Source of the DNA: an uncultured bacterium
GTDB lineage: Bacteria; Bacillota; Clostridia; Oscillospirales; Acutalibacteraceae
Assembly (NCBI GenBank): GCA_905215855.1
Contig: CAJMRT010000004.1
Span: 1 to 64,000, forward strand
Direction of reading: 5' to 3'
Length of the DNA stretch: 64,000 nt
The notes beneath the pieces were generated by a model that made no database searches, was not told the origin of the DNA, and saw only the letters and a program-made list of their open reading frames with translations. Below are positions 14,967 through 25,174 of the stretch, piece by piece; positions within the stretch are counted from its first letter, which is position 1; every line of letters begins with the position of its first letter. A program made the translations under genes and the position numbers.

Positions 14967-17900
14967 TTAATCGAAGAAGCCAAGACCTCTTAATGCGTTG
15001 ATGAATCGTTTCATATAGTCAAGCGAGGTAACGGGCCATACAAATCCCATTCTGTAAAGAACCTGCATTGTATATGTGTTGCTCTTGCCGACTGTAAATG
15101 TCTTTTGACCGTGAGCCATGTTCTGATATGCAATCATACTTGAAAGAATCTTTGCTTTTTCGGGATCCTGCTCGGCTCTGTCAAGTGCAATCATATATTC
15201 CTCATACTCTGCACCCTGTGAATGAAGTCCGATTTTATTCATCTCGGTGTAGAGGTCACCCATAATGAGAGTATGGTTGTTGAACGGGTGGAACACGGTG
15301 CAGTCTTTCGGGGCCTGTGCAAGCAGAAGAATTGCCTTTGCCACAAAATCAATCGGAGAAAGCTCAAACGGCATTTCCATTGCTTCGTACGGATATTTAC
15401 CGATAAGAAGCGTAGATTTGAGTCTGCCCATAAATGTGTTGGTGGTGAAATTAATCTGATATTCACCGTCGCTGTTTCTTGCGGCGAGTGTGCCTACACG
15501 CATAATCTTTGCGTTGAAGCCCTTTGAAACCTCTTCAAGAATCGCTCTTTCAGCAAGGAACTTTGACAAGGTGTACTTTGAACCCTCATGCTGACCAAAG
15601 TAAAGTTGATTTTCTTTGAGCTTGTCAACAGAACCTTGTTCGCCCACAAACATACCGCCAACGCTCATTGTTGACACATGAACAAGCCTTGCATTAGCCT
15701 TTTTGCAGAAGTCAAGCACATTGAGAGTACCGTAAAGGTTTACATCTTCAATGTCTGTACCCTTTGAGAAGTGCTTAACATTTGCGGCACAGTTGATGAC
15801 CGTGTTAATGTCCTTGTCAATAAATTTATCGAATGATTCACGGTTTGTAACATCACCGCTGATAACGGTAACTCTGTCGGGATATCTTTCTTTCAGACTT
15901 TCTTCAAAGTAGTAATAGTAGATTGAGTTCATTCTGTTTTCGGCAGGATTATTGTTTTTGTCACGAATCATGCAGTAAACCTTGCCGTTATATTTGTGAA
16001 GAAGTTCGTAGAGAATGTGTACTCCAAGGAAGCCGGCAGAGCCTGTCAGAAGAACATTGCCGAGTTTTTGAAGCTCACCGTTTTTGAATGTGTCAATATT
16101 ATTCTTTTCAAGAACTTTATTGATATTTGTATAATCGTAGTCCGAAAGATTTTCAAGGTCGTCTTCGGCTGAATCATCCTTGCTCACAAATTTTGCAAGA
16201 GTCTGCGGAGTAGGATTTGCAAATATGTCGCTGTATGCAACCTCAATGTTTTTCTTTGATGCGGAGATTACAATTCTTGTTGCTGTAAGCGATGTTCCGC
16301 CGAGGTCAAAGAAGTTATCGTCTGCAAAAACATTGTCAAGTTCAAGAATTTCTGCAAAGATGTCGCAGAATGTTTTTTCAAGTTCATTCTTCGGCAACCG
16401 ACCGCTTTCGGATTTGTTGCTTTTAGGGTCGGGAAGAACCTTTGTGTTGACCTTGCCGTTTGGTGTGAGAGGCATTTTGTCAAGCTGAACATACGCACTC
16501 GGAACCATATAATCCGTGAGAGATTTTGCAAGCTCAGACTTAATTTCATTTGGCTCAATCTGTCTGTCGGCTGTATAGTAAACGCAGATTGCGTCAGCCT
16601 TGCCGACCTTTCTGATTAGAGCAATTCCGCTCTTGATTCCGTCTACTGCGGTCAGACACTTTTCAATTTCACCGAGTTCAATTCTTAAACCTCTCAGCTT
16701 AACCTGATTGTCTGTTCTGCCGAGAATAATAACATCGCCGTTCGTTGTCCATTTTGCATAGTCGCCCGAGCGGTAGGTGCGTTCACCGTTGAATTTGATG
16801 AAAGCCTTTGCAGTTTGTTCGGGAAGTTTGTTATAGCCGAGCGCCACACCGCATCCCTGAATGAGAAGCTCACCCACAACTCCGATAGGGAGAAGATTGT
16901 TGTCTGAGTCAACGATATATTCCGTGTAGTTGCGTAACGGCCTGCCGATTGAAATTTCGTCTGCATTCGTAAGATTTTTTGCGTTTGAAGAAACCGTGAT
17001 TTCAGTCGGACCGTAGGTGTTGATTATTGTTGCGTTCGTCTTTTCACGCAGTACCCTTAATAGCTTGTCGGGATATTTTTCACCGCCCGATAGTATAACC
17101 TTGCAGTTTGCCATTGCTTCTGCAAATTCATCAAGCTCCATATACTGCAAAAGTCTTGACGGTGTAGAGTTGAACGCATCAACATTGTTTTCTTTAAAAA
17201 ATTCCGCAAGTGACAATGGGTTTACCGTCTGTTCATCGCTTGCAAAAACGAGTGTAAGACCGTTGCAGAGCGACAGCATGGTTTCCTTTAGCGACATATC
17301 AAAGCTGATTGTAGTTACAGAGCCGTATGCGTGACAGTTGTCAACAACCTCTTTAACCTGAATGTTTGAGTCGCTGTATGCAAGGTAGTTTGCAATGCCG
17401 ATGTGGCGCAGCATAACGCCCTTTGGCTTGCCTGTTGAACCTGAGGTGTAGATGAGGTACGCAAGGTCGTCAGGCTGTACATCAACATTCGGATTTTCTT
17501 CATTATTGCCCGAAAGAAGTTTTGAAACATCAACCGTGCGGTCATATTTATTGAGCAGTTCGCCCTCGGTAATTACAAAGTCTGCGTCGCTGTCCTCAAT
17601 AATACTGTCGATTCGCTCCTTTGGATAGTCGGGACATGACGGAATAAACGCACCGCCTGCCTTGAGAATGCCGAGAAGTGATATGAAGAATTTTGAGGTT
17701 CTTTCAAGCAGAATAAGAACCTTTCCACCCTTTTCAAGACCTTTTTCAATGAGTGAGTTTGCCGTGATATTTGCAAGACGGTCAAGCTCTTTATAGGTCA
17801 GTTTGCCGCCACAAGCCGAAAGTGCAATTCTGTCGGGATTTTTTGCAACCTGCTCTTCAAACATTTTGTGAAGAAGTTTTGTCTTAACGGGAGCAATTTC

Positions 17901-20900
17901 TGTTGACTTAAAGCTTTCAAGCTGTGCAATTGCGGCGTTGTCAAGGAGTGAAACCTTTCTGATTTTGCCGTTTGGATTTTCGATAATATGTTCAACAGCG
18001 CAGAGAACGGATTTTGCAAGCGTTCTCATAAGTTCACCGCTGTAAAGTGCGTCATTGTACTGAACCACAACGCTCGGCTTGCCCTTGTAATCCTCAATGT
18101 GAACGGCTGTTTTGAACTTTGCAGTATTCATTTCAAGGTAATCACGGTCAACAGCTTTGCCGTCAATTTCAAGGTTATCAACAACACCAAGCTGATATTC
18201 GTACATAATGTTCGGCGCATAGCCGTATTTTGCACAAAGCTGTGCGTAGGGGTAAATTTCATTTTCAATTGAATCCGTGAAAACAGCTTTGCTTTTTTCA
18301 ACAAATTCAAGTGAGGTGATGTCCTCAATTTCAATGCCGAGTGCAAGAGTTTTTACAAACATACCAAAGCAGTTTGTAAGCCGCATATCGCTTCTGCCGT
18401 TGCTGATTGTGCTGATGTAAACATTTCTGCTATTCACAAATCTTGAAACAGCGTAGAATGTGCCGGCAAGGAAAAGGTGGGCGGGAGTGATTCCGTGCTG
18501 TGAACAGAAGTTTTCAACCCTTGCCATATCAACGGGGACTGCCTGAGATGCAAGAGCACCGTCCTCTGCATGACCTCTGAGGTCTGCTGTAATTTCGCTT
18601 GCAGAGTCAAAATTCTTCATCATATTGTCGAAGAACTTTTCAGCATTATTAAATTCATCACTGCTTTCAGCCTTGATTTCATTCTCTGCATAATCAAAGT
18701 AGGTGTAGCTTTCAGGCTCAATGTTACCTCCCTCATACAGCGTTTTAAGCTGTTCAAAGAAAAGTGCAACGGACGCACCGTCAAAGATAAGGTGGTGGAA
18801 ATCCGAAAGCAGATATACCGCCTTTTCGGTTTCTGCAACCGAGATTCTGAACAGCGGTGCTTTCATAAGATTGTGCGGTTTTACAAAATCCTTTTTGTAG
18901 GCTTCAAGCTGTTCTTCCGTAAGCTTTTCAACGGGAACATTCGGTTTTGCAGAGTCAACATATGCCTGCTCAATATCATCGTTTTCAAGTGAAAGGTGAG
19001 TCATAATATATGGGTGAGCCTTGATTACCTTTATAACGCAGTCGGCAAGCTTTTGTGCATCGACTGATTTTGAAAATGTGAGAATTGACGGGATATTGTA
19101 AAGTGTGCTGTACAGATTTTTCATACAGTCAATATACACACCGAGCTGAGTCTTTGAAAGGGGATAGAGAGCCTTATGTTCTTTTTTTTCTTCTTTTTTG
19201 ACAGTTTGCGGATTTGCCGTACCGCTGAACATAAACTCCTGAAGTTCGTCCTCAATCGAAAGAACCGAACAGCCCTTCATCATCTTTTTAACCTGTGCCT
19301 CAAAGCCGAATGCCTTGTTGAGCTCAACTGCAAGCTTGATAACCGAAAGCGAGGTCATACCTGCGTTGATGAGATTTTCGGAAATATCAAAATCGCTGTG
19401 TCCGATAATCCTTTCGATAATTGCGGAAATTTTCTTTTCAAGGAATGTTAGTTCCCTCGGAGCGGAATTTTTCTTTTTTGAAGATTCTGCCTTGATTTCG
19501 GGAAGCTTGCGCTTGTCAACCTTGCCGTTTACATTGAGCGGAATTTTGTCAATCTGCATCGTAGCGGCGGGTACCATATACGGCGGCTTGTGTTCAAGAA
19601 TAAATTCGTTGAGCTTTTGAATGTCAATTTTTCTGTCGGCAACAATGTATGCGTTAATGCATTGTCCGCCGCCATCAAGCTTTCTTGCGATTACAGCTGT
19701 GTTTGTAATGCCGTCATATTTGCGGATAATCTTGTCAACCTCGGAAAGCTCAATGCGGAATCCTCTGATTTTAACCTGACCGTCATTTCGTCCGATAAAA
19801 TCAACCTTGCCCTCATCTGTAAGGCGAACAATGTCGCCTGTGTGATAAAGCCTTTCGTAACCGTTTTCATTGCAATACGGGTTCTTTTCGTATGCTTTTG
19901 CAGTTTGTTCGGGACGGTTAAGATAACCTCTTGAAACCTGTTGACCTGATACACAGAGCTCGCCCAAAGCCCCTGTCGGAAGCCGTCTGCCGTATTTGTC
20001 TGTTACATAAAGCTTGATATTGTCAAGCGCCTTGCCGACAGGAATTCTGTGATAGAGTTTGTCAACGGGCTGTGTTGTGATGTAAACCGTACATTCTGTC
20101 GGACCGTAACCGTTTATAAGTTCAAAATTCTTTGGCGGTTCAAGGGGAACAAGCCGTTCACCGCCCGTAAGAAGATATTTGAGCGAGTGGTTGTCAATTT
20201 CGGTTGCAAACTGTCTTGCAACCTGTGTTGTCATAAATGCGTGGGTGATTTTGTTTTCTTCAAAATATCTGTTCAGCCTTACAAGGTCAAGTCTGATGTC
20301 CTCCTCAATAATGTGAAGCTCGGCACCGCCGATAAGCGCAGGATACATTTCACTGAGGCAGGCGTCAAAACCGTAGCTCGCATATGCCGAAATAACGCTG
20401 TGTTCGTCAATGTTAAAGTTTCTGATATGAAAATCGCAGAATGAACGAACATTTTTGTGTTCAAGCATAGCACCCTTTGGAGTGCCTGTTGAACCCGATG
20501 TATAGATAAGGATAAACAAATCATCGGGTGAGGGCTTTGCAAAAACTGCGTCTGATTTCGGAAGATTCGGAATATCCTTTGTAAGAAGAATATCACCGCT
20601 GTAATCGGGCAAAAGCTCAAGCAGATTTTCGTCCGCAATGAGCAGCTTTGCGTTTGCGTCCTTAATCATAAACTGAAGTCTTTCGGGCGGATATGACGGA
20701 TCGAGAGGCTGATATGCCGCACCCGATTTCAGCACACCGATTGACGCAATCGGCATATATTCACACCTCGGAATCAGGATTGAAACAACCTCTTCTTTAC
20801 CGATACCCTTTGAGTGAACATAACCTGCAATTCGGTCTGTAATCTCATCAATTTCAGCGTAGGTGAACTTCTTTTCTTTATATACAACCGCTGTTTTGTC

Positions 20901-22298
20901 GGGAGTTTTTTTGCATTGCTCCTCAAACAAATCAACAACGGTTTTGCTGTCGTCAAACGGAAATTCCGTTTTGTTGAAGTCATCAAGCTCTGCAAGCTGA
21001 TTTTCGTTTACAAGCTCAACTTCGCAGAGCTTGGATTTTTTAAGAAACTGCTCAACAATCTTTAAAAAGCTGTCGGCAAACGAACGGACAGTCTCCTCTT
21101 TGAATAAATCGTTTCTGTATTCAAAACGCAATTCAAAATCTGTTTCCGATTCAAATACCATAACATTCAGTTTTGAAATGGCACTTTTTAACGGAACGAG
21201 TTTTAATTTTAGGGTCTGACCGCCTATTTTAAAGGTGTTGAATATGTCAGCCTGATAGGCAAGCATAATGTCGGCAGAGAGGTCATAGTCAGACGCAAGC
21301 TTCATAAACGGATACCAATCGTTTGCAACTGTTTCCTTTATGCTCCTGCGTATTTTTTTGAGGTAGTCCGAAACTGTATCTTCTTCGTCAATATTTGCGT
21401 GGACAGGAAGTGTGCGAACCATCATGCCGACCGTATTTTTAAGCTGTTTGTCAAATCTTCCGTGAGTAACCGTGCAAACCGTTGTTTCGCTCTGATTTGT
21501 AAACTTTGCAACTGCGTATTCATATGCACCGAGGAAAACTGTATACGGTGTAATTTGGTTTGCTAAGGCAAAATTGCGAACATCCTCAACGGAGAATATG
21601 CCGTTCGTGGATAATTCAAAAGAACCGTTCGGTTTGTCCTCAACCTCTGAATCCTCCGCAAAATCCTCCGTTATTTCCGACTTTGACTCAACAGCCGAAA
21701 AAATGCTGTCATAGTAGTTCTTTGATTTTTGATATTCTTCGGTTTCTTCAAGCTTTTCCTCAAAAACAGAAAGATCAAGCTGAGAAAACTTTTCGGGTTC
21801 AAGCTCTTTCCCGTCATATGCAAGCGCAATGTCATTGCAGATAACCGAAACAGATGTGCCGTCCGAGATTATGTGGTGAAGGTCCATTGCAAACATAGAT
21901 TTGTCACCGCATTCAAAAACCGCAAATCTGAACAGAATGTCTTTTTCAAGGTCAAACGGCTTAACAAAATCTTTGCCCGCCTGTTCAAGATTGTCAACCT
22001 GTACGACAGGAATGTCAAATTCAACGCTGTCACGAGGCTTCATCATCGGACTTCCTGTTGAACTGTCGATTATAATTTTCATAACAGGATGATTGTCAAC
22101 AGCTTTTCTTACGGCATTTATCAGCCTGTCGGTATCAAGACTGCCCTTGTCAAAAACATAGGTGCAGGGAATGTTGTACATTGTGCCTTTTGGATTGTGC
22201 ATACACGAAAGATAAACACCCATCTGGCTCGGTGTAAGAGGATAAAGCTCTCGCTTTTCACCTTTGTATGTATCAAGCAAGTTGATTAAATTACTCAT
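14967..22298 (-). CDS. Non-ribosomal peptide synthetase, C-A-T-C-A-T-R (dipeptide aldehyde type)
   Basis: A 2443-residue two-module synthetase started at ATG 22298 (GGAG 9 bases upstream). Approximate domains: condensation 1 (15-440, HHIISDG), adenylation 1 (455-960, YTSGSTGTPKG, GYGPTE), carrier 1 (975-1045, serine in GMTSLS), condensation 2 (1070-1490, HHLIFDG), adenylation 2 (1505-1995, YTSGSTGKPKG, TYGPTE), carrier 2 (2005-2075, serine in GGTSLT), and thioester reductase (2095-end, TGSAGFLG and YTLSK catalytic motif). A terminal reductase releases the chain as an aldehyde; this architecture matches the gut Clostridia NRPS family known to make dipeptide aldehydes and pyrazinones that inhibit proteases. 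Hand-read specificity pockets are about DASFLGGVYK and DMKNLGTVSK; I cannot assign amino acids with confidence. The first condensation domain suggests an N-acyl cap. No phosphopantetheinyl transferase is in the window. Confidence 0.93.
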   Translation of the reverse strand: MSNLINLLDTYKGEKRELYPLTPSQMGVYLSCMHNPKGTMYNIPCTYVFDKGSLDTDRLINAVRKAVDNHPVMKIIIDSSTGSPMMKPRDSVEFDIPVVQVDNLEQAGKDFVKPFDLEKDILFRFAVFECGDKSMFAMDLHHIISDGTSVSVICNDIALAYDGKELEPEKFSQLDLSVFEEKLEETEEYQKSKNYYDSIFSAVESKSEITEDFAEDSEVEDKPNGSFELSTNGIFSVEDVRNFALANQITPYTVFLGAYEYAVAKFTNQSETTVCTVTHGRFDKQLKNTVGMMVRTLPVHANIDEEDTVSDYLKKIRRSIKETVANDWYPFMKLASDYDLSADIMLAYQADIFNTFKIGGQTLKLKLVPLKSAISKLNVMVFESETDFELRFEYRNDLFKEETVRSFADSFLKIVEQFLKKSKLCEVELVNENQLAELDDFNKTEFPFDDSKTVVDLFEEQCKKTPDKTAVVYKEKKFTYAEIDEITDRIAGYVHSKGIGKEEVVSILIPRCEYMPIASIGVLKSGAAYQPLDPSYPPERLQFMIKDANAKLLIADENLLELLPDYSGDILLTKDIPNLPKSDAVFAKPSPDDLFILIYTSGSTGTPKGAMLEHKNVRSFCDFHIRNFNIDEHSVISAYASYGFDACLSEMYPALIGGAELHIIEEDIRLDLVRLNRYFEENKITHAFMTTQVARQFATEIDNHSLKYLLTGGERLVPLEPPKNFELINGYGPTECTVYITTQPVDKLYHRIPVGKALDNIKLYVTDKYGRRLPTGALGELCVSGQQVSRGYLNRPEQTAKAYEKNPYCNENGYERLYHTGDIVRLTDEGKVDFIGRNDGQVKIRGFRIELSEVDKIIRKYDGITNTAVIARKLDGGGQCINAYIVADRKIDIQKLNEFILEHKPPYMVPAATMQIDKIPLNVNGKVDKRKLPEIKAESSKKKNSAPRELTFLEKKISAIIERIIGHSDFDISENLINAGMTSLSVIKLAVELNKAFGFEAQVKKMMKGCSVLSIEDELQEFMFSGTANPQTVKKEEKKEHKALYPLSKTQLGVYIDCMKNLYSTLYNIPSILTFSKSVDAQKLADCVIKVIKAHPYIMTHLSLENDDIEQAYVDSAKPNVPVEKLTEEQLEAYKKDFVKPHNLMKAPLFRISVAETEKAVYLLSDFHHLIFDGASVALFFEQLKTLYEGGNIEPESYTYFDYAENEIKAESSDEFNNAEKFFDNMMKNFDSASEITADLRGHAEDGALASQAVPVDMARVENFCSQHGITPAHLFLAGTFYAVSRFVNSRNVYISTISNGRSDMRLTNCFGMFVKTLALGIEIEDITSLEFVEKSKAVFTDSIENEIYPYAQLCAKYGYAPNIMYEYQLGVVDNLEIDGKAVDRDYLEMNTAKFKTAVHIEDYKGKPSVVVQYNDALYSGELMRTLAKSVLCAVEHIIENPNGKIRKVSLLDNAAIAQLESFKSTEIAPVKTKLLHKMFEEQVAKNPDRIALSACGGKLTYKELDRLANITANSLIEKGLEKGGKVLILLERTSKFFISLLGILKAGGAFIPSCPDYPKERIDSIIEDSDADFVITEGELLNKYDRTVDVSKLLSGNNEENPNVDVQPDDLAYLIYTSGSTGKPKGVMLRHIGIANYLAYSDSNIQVKEVVDNCHAYGSVTTISFDMSLKETMLSLCNGLTLVFASDEQTVNPLSLAEFFKENNVDAFNSTPSRLLQYMELDEFAEAMANCKVILSGGEKYPDKLLRVLREKTNATIINTYGPTEITVSSNAKNLTNADEISIGRPLRNYTEYIVDSDNNLLPIGVVGELLIQGCGVALGYNKLPEQTAKAFIKFNGERTYRSGDYAKWTTNGDVIILGRTDNQVKLRGLRIELGEIEKCLTAVDGIKSGIALIRKVGKADAICVYYTADRQIEPNEIKSELAKSLTDYMVPSAYVQLDKMPLTPNGKVNTKVLPDPKSNKSESGRLPKNELEKTFCDIFAEILELDNVFADDNFFDLGGTSLTATRIVISASKKNIEVAYSDIFANPTPQTLAKFVSKDDSAEDDLENLSDYDYTNINKVLEKNNIDTFKNGELQKLGNVLLTGSAGFLGVHILYELLHKYNGKVYCMIRDKNNNPAENRMNSIYYYYFEESLKERYPDRVTVISGDVTNRESFDKFIDKDINTVINCAANVKHFSKGTDIEDVNLYGTLNVLDFCKKANARLVHVSTMSVGGMFVGEQGSVDKLKENQLYFGQHEGSKYTLSKFLAERAILEEVSKGFNAKIMRVGTLAARNSDGEYQINFTTNTFMGRLKSTLLIGKYPYEAMEMPFELSPIDFVAKAILLLAQAPKDCTVFHPFNNHTLIMGDLYTEMNKIGLHSQGAEYEEYMIALDRAEQDPEKAKILSSMIAYQNMAHGQKTFTVGKSNTYTMQVLYRMGFVWPVTSLDYMKRFINALRGLGFFD

Positions 22299-22316
22299 AA
22301 TATTCAACTCCGTTTG

Positions 22317-24077
22317 TTAAAGTTTAATTATTGTGCGATTGAAACCAAGCGCCCTTGAATATTCAACCTTATCCGAAATCGCCTTCACAACTGTGAGAGG
22401 ACTCATCTCAAATTCCTTGTCGTCATTGAGCGGATCAAATTCGTCACCGTTGTCACGAACAGAAATAATGGTTTCTTTTTTATCGGCAAAAATTCTGATG
22501 TCGATGTCTGCAAACTTCTTTTTGCCTTCCATTCTTTCAGCGCAGTTTGCCGCCATTTCTTCAACGGCAACGGCAATTCTGTTTGCACGGCTTTTTTCGA
22601 TTCCGTTCTTTGAAAGGAAAGAAGAGAGGTAAAGAGAAACACCTGCCGCATTTTCTTTTGTCCCTTTGAATGAAAGGGCAAGAAGCTCGTTGTCCTCGGT
22701 TTCTTCAAGAAGGTAAAAGTTTTTATACTTTCCGCCCGATTTTCTCTTTTCGGCAAGGTCAATAAAATACACAACTACAAGTGTTCCCGCCTGTGCAACC
22801 ACGAGTGAATACCATACGCCCGTGATGCCGAAAAATTTGCCGAGAATTAAAGCTGACGGAATGAGTATGACGATTCCGTTGATGATTGAAATTGCAGTAG
22901 AAATAGCTCTTTTCTGCGTTGCCATATAGTAGTAAAGCAACAAAAACGAGAATGAAAGTCCGGGGAATGACAATGCGTTGATTCTCATTGCCGGAACTGT
23001 GTTTGCAATGTCTGTGGGTGAAGTGATTCCGAAAAATTTAATTATCGGTTCAGGCTCGATACAGATGAAAAGCATAATTACAACGCTTGAAACAGCAAGC
23101 ACCCTTGCGGCTCTGCGGAATGCATAGCGCACACCGTCATAGTCCTTTTCACCAAGACAAACCCCGATAATCGGAATCATTGTCTGACTTGCGCCAGTGA
23201 TGAACATTGACATAAAAATTTGGCTTGACGAGCATACCGAATATGAAACCATACCCGCACTTCCGCCTATGCTCTGAATAATTGTGTTTAAAAACAGCAT
23301 TTTAACTGTTATCAGCATTGTACCTAATGCTCCCGAAAGTCCGATTGTAACCATTTTTCCGAGAAATTTGAAGAACTGAACGGGATTTCTGAGAATTGAA
23401 AAGTCAAAGTGCAATGTGCTTTTCTTCATGATGAAGTGTGTTGACATCATCACAAACCCTACCGCATAGCCTGTTACGGTCGCAATTGATGAGCCTGCAA
23501 TGCCCATTTTGAAAGCACCCATAAAAAGGAAGTCAAGTCCGAGATTTACGGCATTTGCCACAATTACAATGTTTGATGCAAACGCAGGTCTTGCGTCTGC
23601 TCTTACAAAGTGAATTGAACACATGAGCAAAAGGTAAATCGGTGTGCCGATTATGAACGGAACATAGTATTGATACAACAGCGATTTAAGCTCTGCGTCC
23701 TTTGTAAGCAACGAGCTTATCGAGTCGGCAAGCGGCAGCTGAATTGCAATAAAAATTACGCTGAGTGCGATAAGTACGATAAATGTTGAAGTGAAAACAC
23801 GGTTAGCCTGCTTTTCGTCACGCCTGCCCTTTGTAAATGAAATTATCGAGGACGCACCGAGTCCGAAAAGAATAGTAATCGAAAAATAAAACTGCGAAAT
23901 AGGGGACATAAGGTTGATTGCCGCAAGTGAGTTTTGCCCCAGAAGATTGCCTGCAATAATTGAGTCCACAATCATCGCAATGTTTGTTGCCATAGCCGTC
24001 AGAACTGTCGGAAGAAAATATTCCGTGTATTTTTTGTTGACGGTAACGGCATTTCTGCCAAGTACGGTACTGCTCAT
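22317..24077 (-). CDS. MATE-family exporter fused to an RsbW-like HATPase domain
   Basis: A 586-residue protein. Residues 1-450 are a MATE antiporter with twelve membrane helices. Residues about 460-586 are a cytoplasmic GHKL ATPase of the anti-sigma kinase (RsbW/SpoIIAB) type: N-box AVAVEEMAANCAERM and G1 box VRDNGDEFDPL are clear. There is no histidine phospho-acceptor, so it should bind ATP and act on a STAS partner rather than autophosphorylate. Such a partner is encoded directly upstream (24087). The NRPS follows 18 bases downstream, so the exporter probably exports or protects against the NRPS product; regulation by the fused domain is inference. Confidence 0.88.
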   Translation of the reverse strand: MSSTVLGRNAVTVNKKYTEYFLPTVLTAMATNIAMIVDSIIAGNLLGQNSLAAINLMSPISQFYFSITILFGLGASSIISFTKGRRDEKQANRVFTSTFIVLIALSVIFIAIQLPLADSISSLLTKDAELKSLLYQYYVPFIIGTPIYLLLMCSIHFVRADARPAFASNIVIVANAVNLGLDFLFMGAFKMGIAGSSIATVTGYAVGFVMMSTHFIMKKSTLHFDFSILRNPVQFFKFLGKMVTIGLSGALGTMLITVKMLFLNTIIQSIGGSAGMVSYSVCSSSQIFMSMFITGASQTMIPIIGVCLGEKDYDGVRYAFRRAARVLAVSSVVIMLFICIEPEPIIKFFGITSPTDIANTVPAMRINALSFPGLSFSFLLLYYYMATQKRAISTAISIINGIVILIPSALILGKFFGITGVWYSLVVAQAGTLVVVYFIDLAEKRKSGGKYKNFYLLEETEDNELLALSFKGTKENAAGVSLYLSSFLSKNGIEKSRANRIAVAVEEMAANCAERMEGKKKFADIDIRIFADKKETIISVRDNGDEFDPLNDDKEFEMSPLTVVKAISDKVEYSRALGFNRTIIKL

Positions 24078-24086
24078 TTTAACTCC

Positions 24087-24395
24087 TTATCCCTGCTCAA
24101 TGTCAAGGTAGTCAGACATCCCCGTCATTGAGAACAGCTCCATAATTGTGTTGCTTACATTGACAATTTTAAGATTTCCGCCCTTGCTTTTTAGGTTTTT
24201 ATAAAGTGCAAGAATAACCCTTAGTCCCGAGCTTGAAATGTACTCAAGGTCTTTAAGGTTGAGAGTTACGGTTTCAACCTCGTCAAAATCAATGCTCTTT
24301 GCCTCGTCATCAAGCTGCGGTGCTGTCATTGTGTCAAGACGGCCCTTGAGTGTGATAATAACATTCTGATTGCTTATAGCCTTATTGATTTCCAT
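24087..24395 (-). CDS. STAS-domain anti-sigma factor antagonist
   Basis: A 102-residue RsbV/SpoIIAA-like protein. The phosphorylatable serine region is LEYISSSGLRVIL near residue 55, and the fold matches the family length. The start is ATG 24395 after GGAGGAA; an upstream TTG overlaps the ribosome site itself. In partner-switch systems the unphosphorylated form binds an RsbW-like kinase. Two such kinases are next door, one free (24563) and one fused to the MATE exporter (22317). No sigma factor gene is present nearby. Confidence 0.9.
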   Translation of the reverse strand: MEINKAISNQNVIITLKGRLDTMTAPQLDDEAKSIDFDEVETVTLNLKDLEYISSSGLRVILALYKNLKSKGGNLKIVNVSNTIMELFSMTGMSDYLDIEQG

Positions 24396-24562
24396 AGTTA
24401 GTTCCTCCAATAAATTTTATTCTTAATTTCAATCGTTCAACATTTCCATTATAGTGTCAATACCGTGACAAAATACTGACAATCGGATTATTATAACCTG
24501 ATTTTGGAAACATTGTATTATTCGGTTTTGAATTTTGAGTGAAGAATAATTGATTTTTTAAA

Positions 24563-24961
24563 TTAGAAATTTTTTGTGATTGTAAAAATGTTTTTGCCGT
24601 TAGATCTTTCATAGGAAAGAGCGTCGGAAAGTTTCTTTGTCATGAAAATTCCCAGACCGCCGATGCTTCGTTCCTCAAGCGGAGCGTGAATGTTCGGCTC
24701 TGCAATTTCAAGCGGATTGAATTTTTTTCCGCTGTCAATGAATTTTACAACAATGCAGTCTGAAAGTTTGCTAACTTCAATTTCAGCCTTGCCGATATTT
24801 TCACCGTAAGCATAGTTGCAGATGTTTACAAACACTTCCTCGCAAATCAGTTCAAGTTCAAAAACAAGCTTACCGTCTGCATTTTCACCAAGCATTTTTG
24901 TCACAAATTCTATAACATTCGGCAGATTTTCCTTAACGGCATCAACGCAGACGATTGGCAT
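24563..24961 (-). CDS. RsbW-like anti-sigma factor / HATPase
   Basis: A 132-residue GHKL ATPase of the serine-kinase anti-sigma type. The N-box is ELICEEVFVNICNYAY near residue 48, the G1 box FIDSGKKFNPLE near 88, and the G2 loop RSIGGLGIFMTK near 110. It lacks a sensor or histidine-containing domain. The start is uncertain: ATG 24961 is used, with GTG 24970 also in frame and only a weak GTGAG ribosome site. A 167-base gap separates it from the STAS gene; both precede the MATE and NRPS genes on the same strand. Confidence 0.87.
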   Translation of the reverse strand: MPIVCVDAVKENLPNVIEFVTKMLGENADGKLVFELELICEEVFVNICNYAYGENIGKAEIEVSKLSDCIVVKFIDSGKKFNPLEIAEPNIHAPLEERSIGGLGIFMTKKLSDALSYERSNGKNIFTITKNF

Positions 24962-25136
24962 AATTCTCACTCACTTTCAAAACACCTGTTTCAACATAAT
25001 GTACAGTTTTATACAGGTACTTAATCACAAAAATTATACAACATTTTGAAGAGGAAATCTATAGAATTTGAAAAAATATTGCTAAATTGTGAAAATATTT
25101 TAATTAATTGCGTTTGTCCCGCATTTTTGAAAAAAC

Positions 25137-25174
25137 AAAACCGTGCAAAACAAAAATTAGTTTTGCACGGTTTT
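25137..25174. terminator. Perfect hairpin, orphan bidirectional terminator
   Basis: AAAACCGTGCAAAAC pairs perfectly with GTTTTGCACGGTTTT around an 8-base loop, T-rich on both strands. It lies between divergent genes (RsbW-like and azlC), so no recognised gene ends here. I saw no convincing ORF in 24971-25458. Confidence 0.6.
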
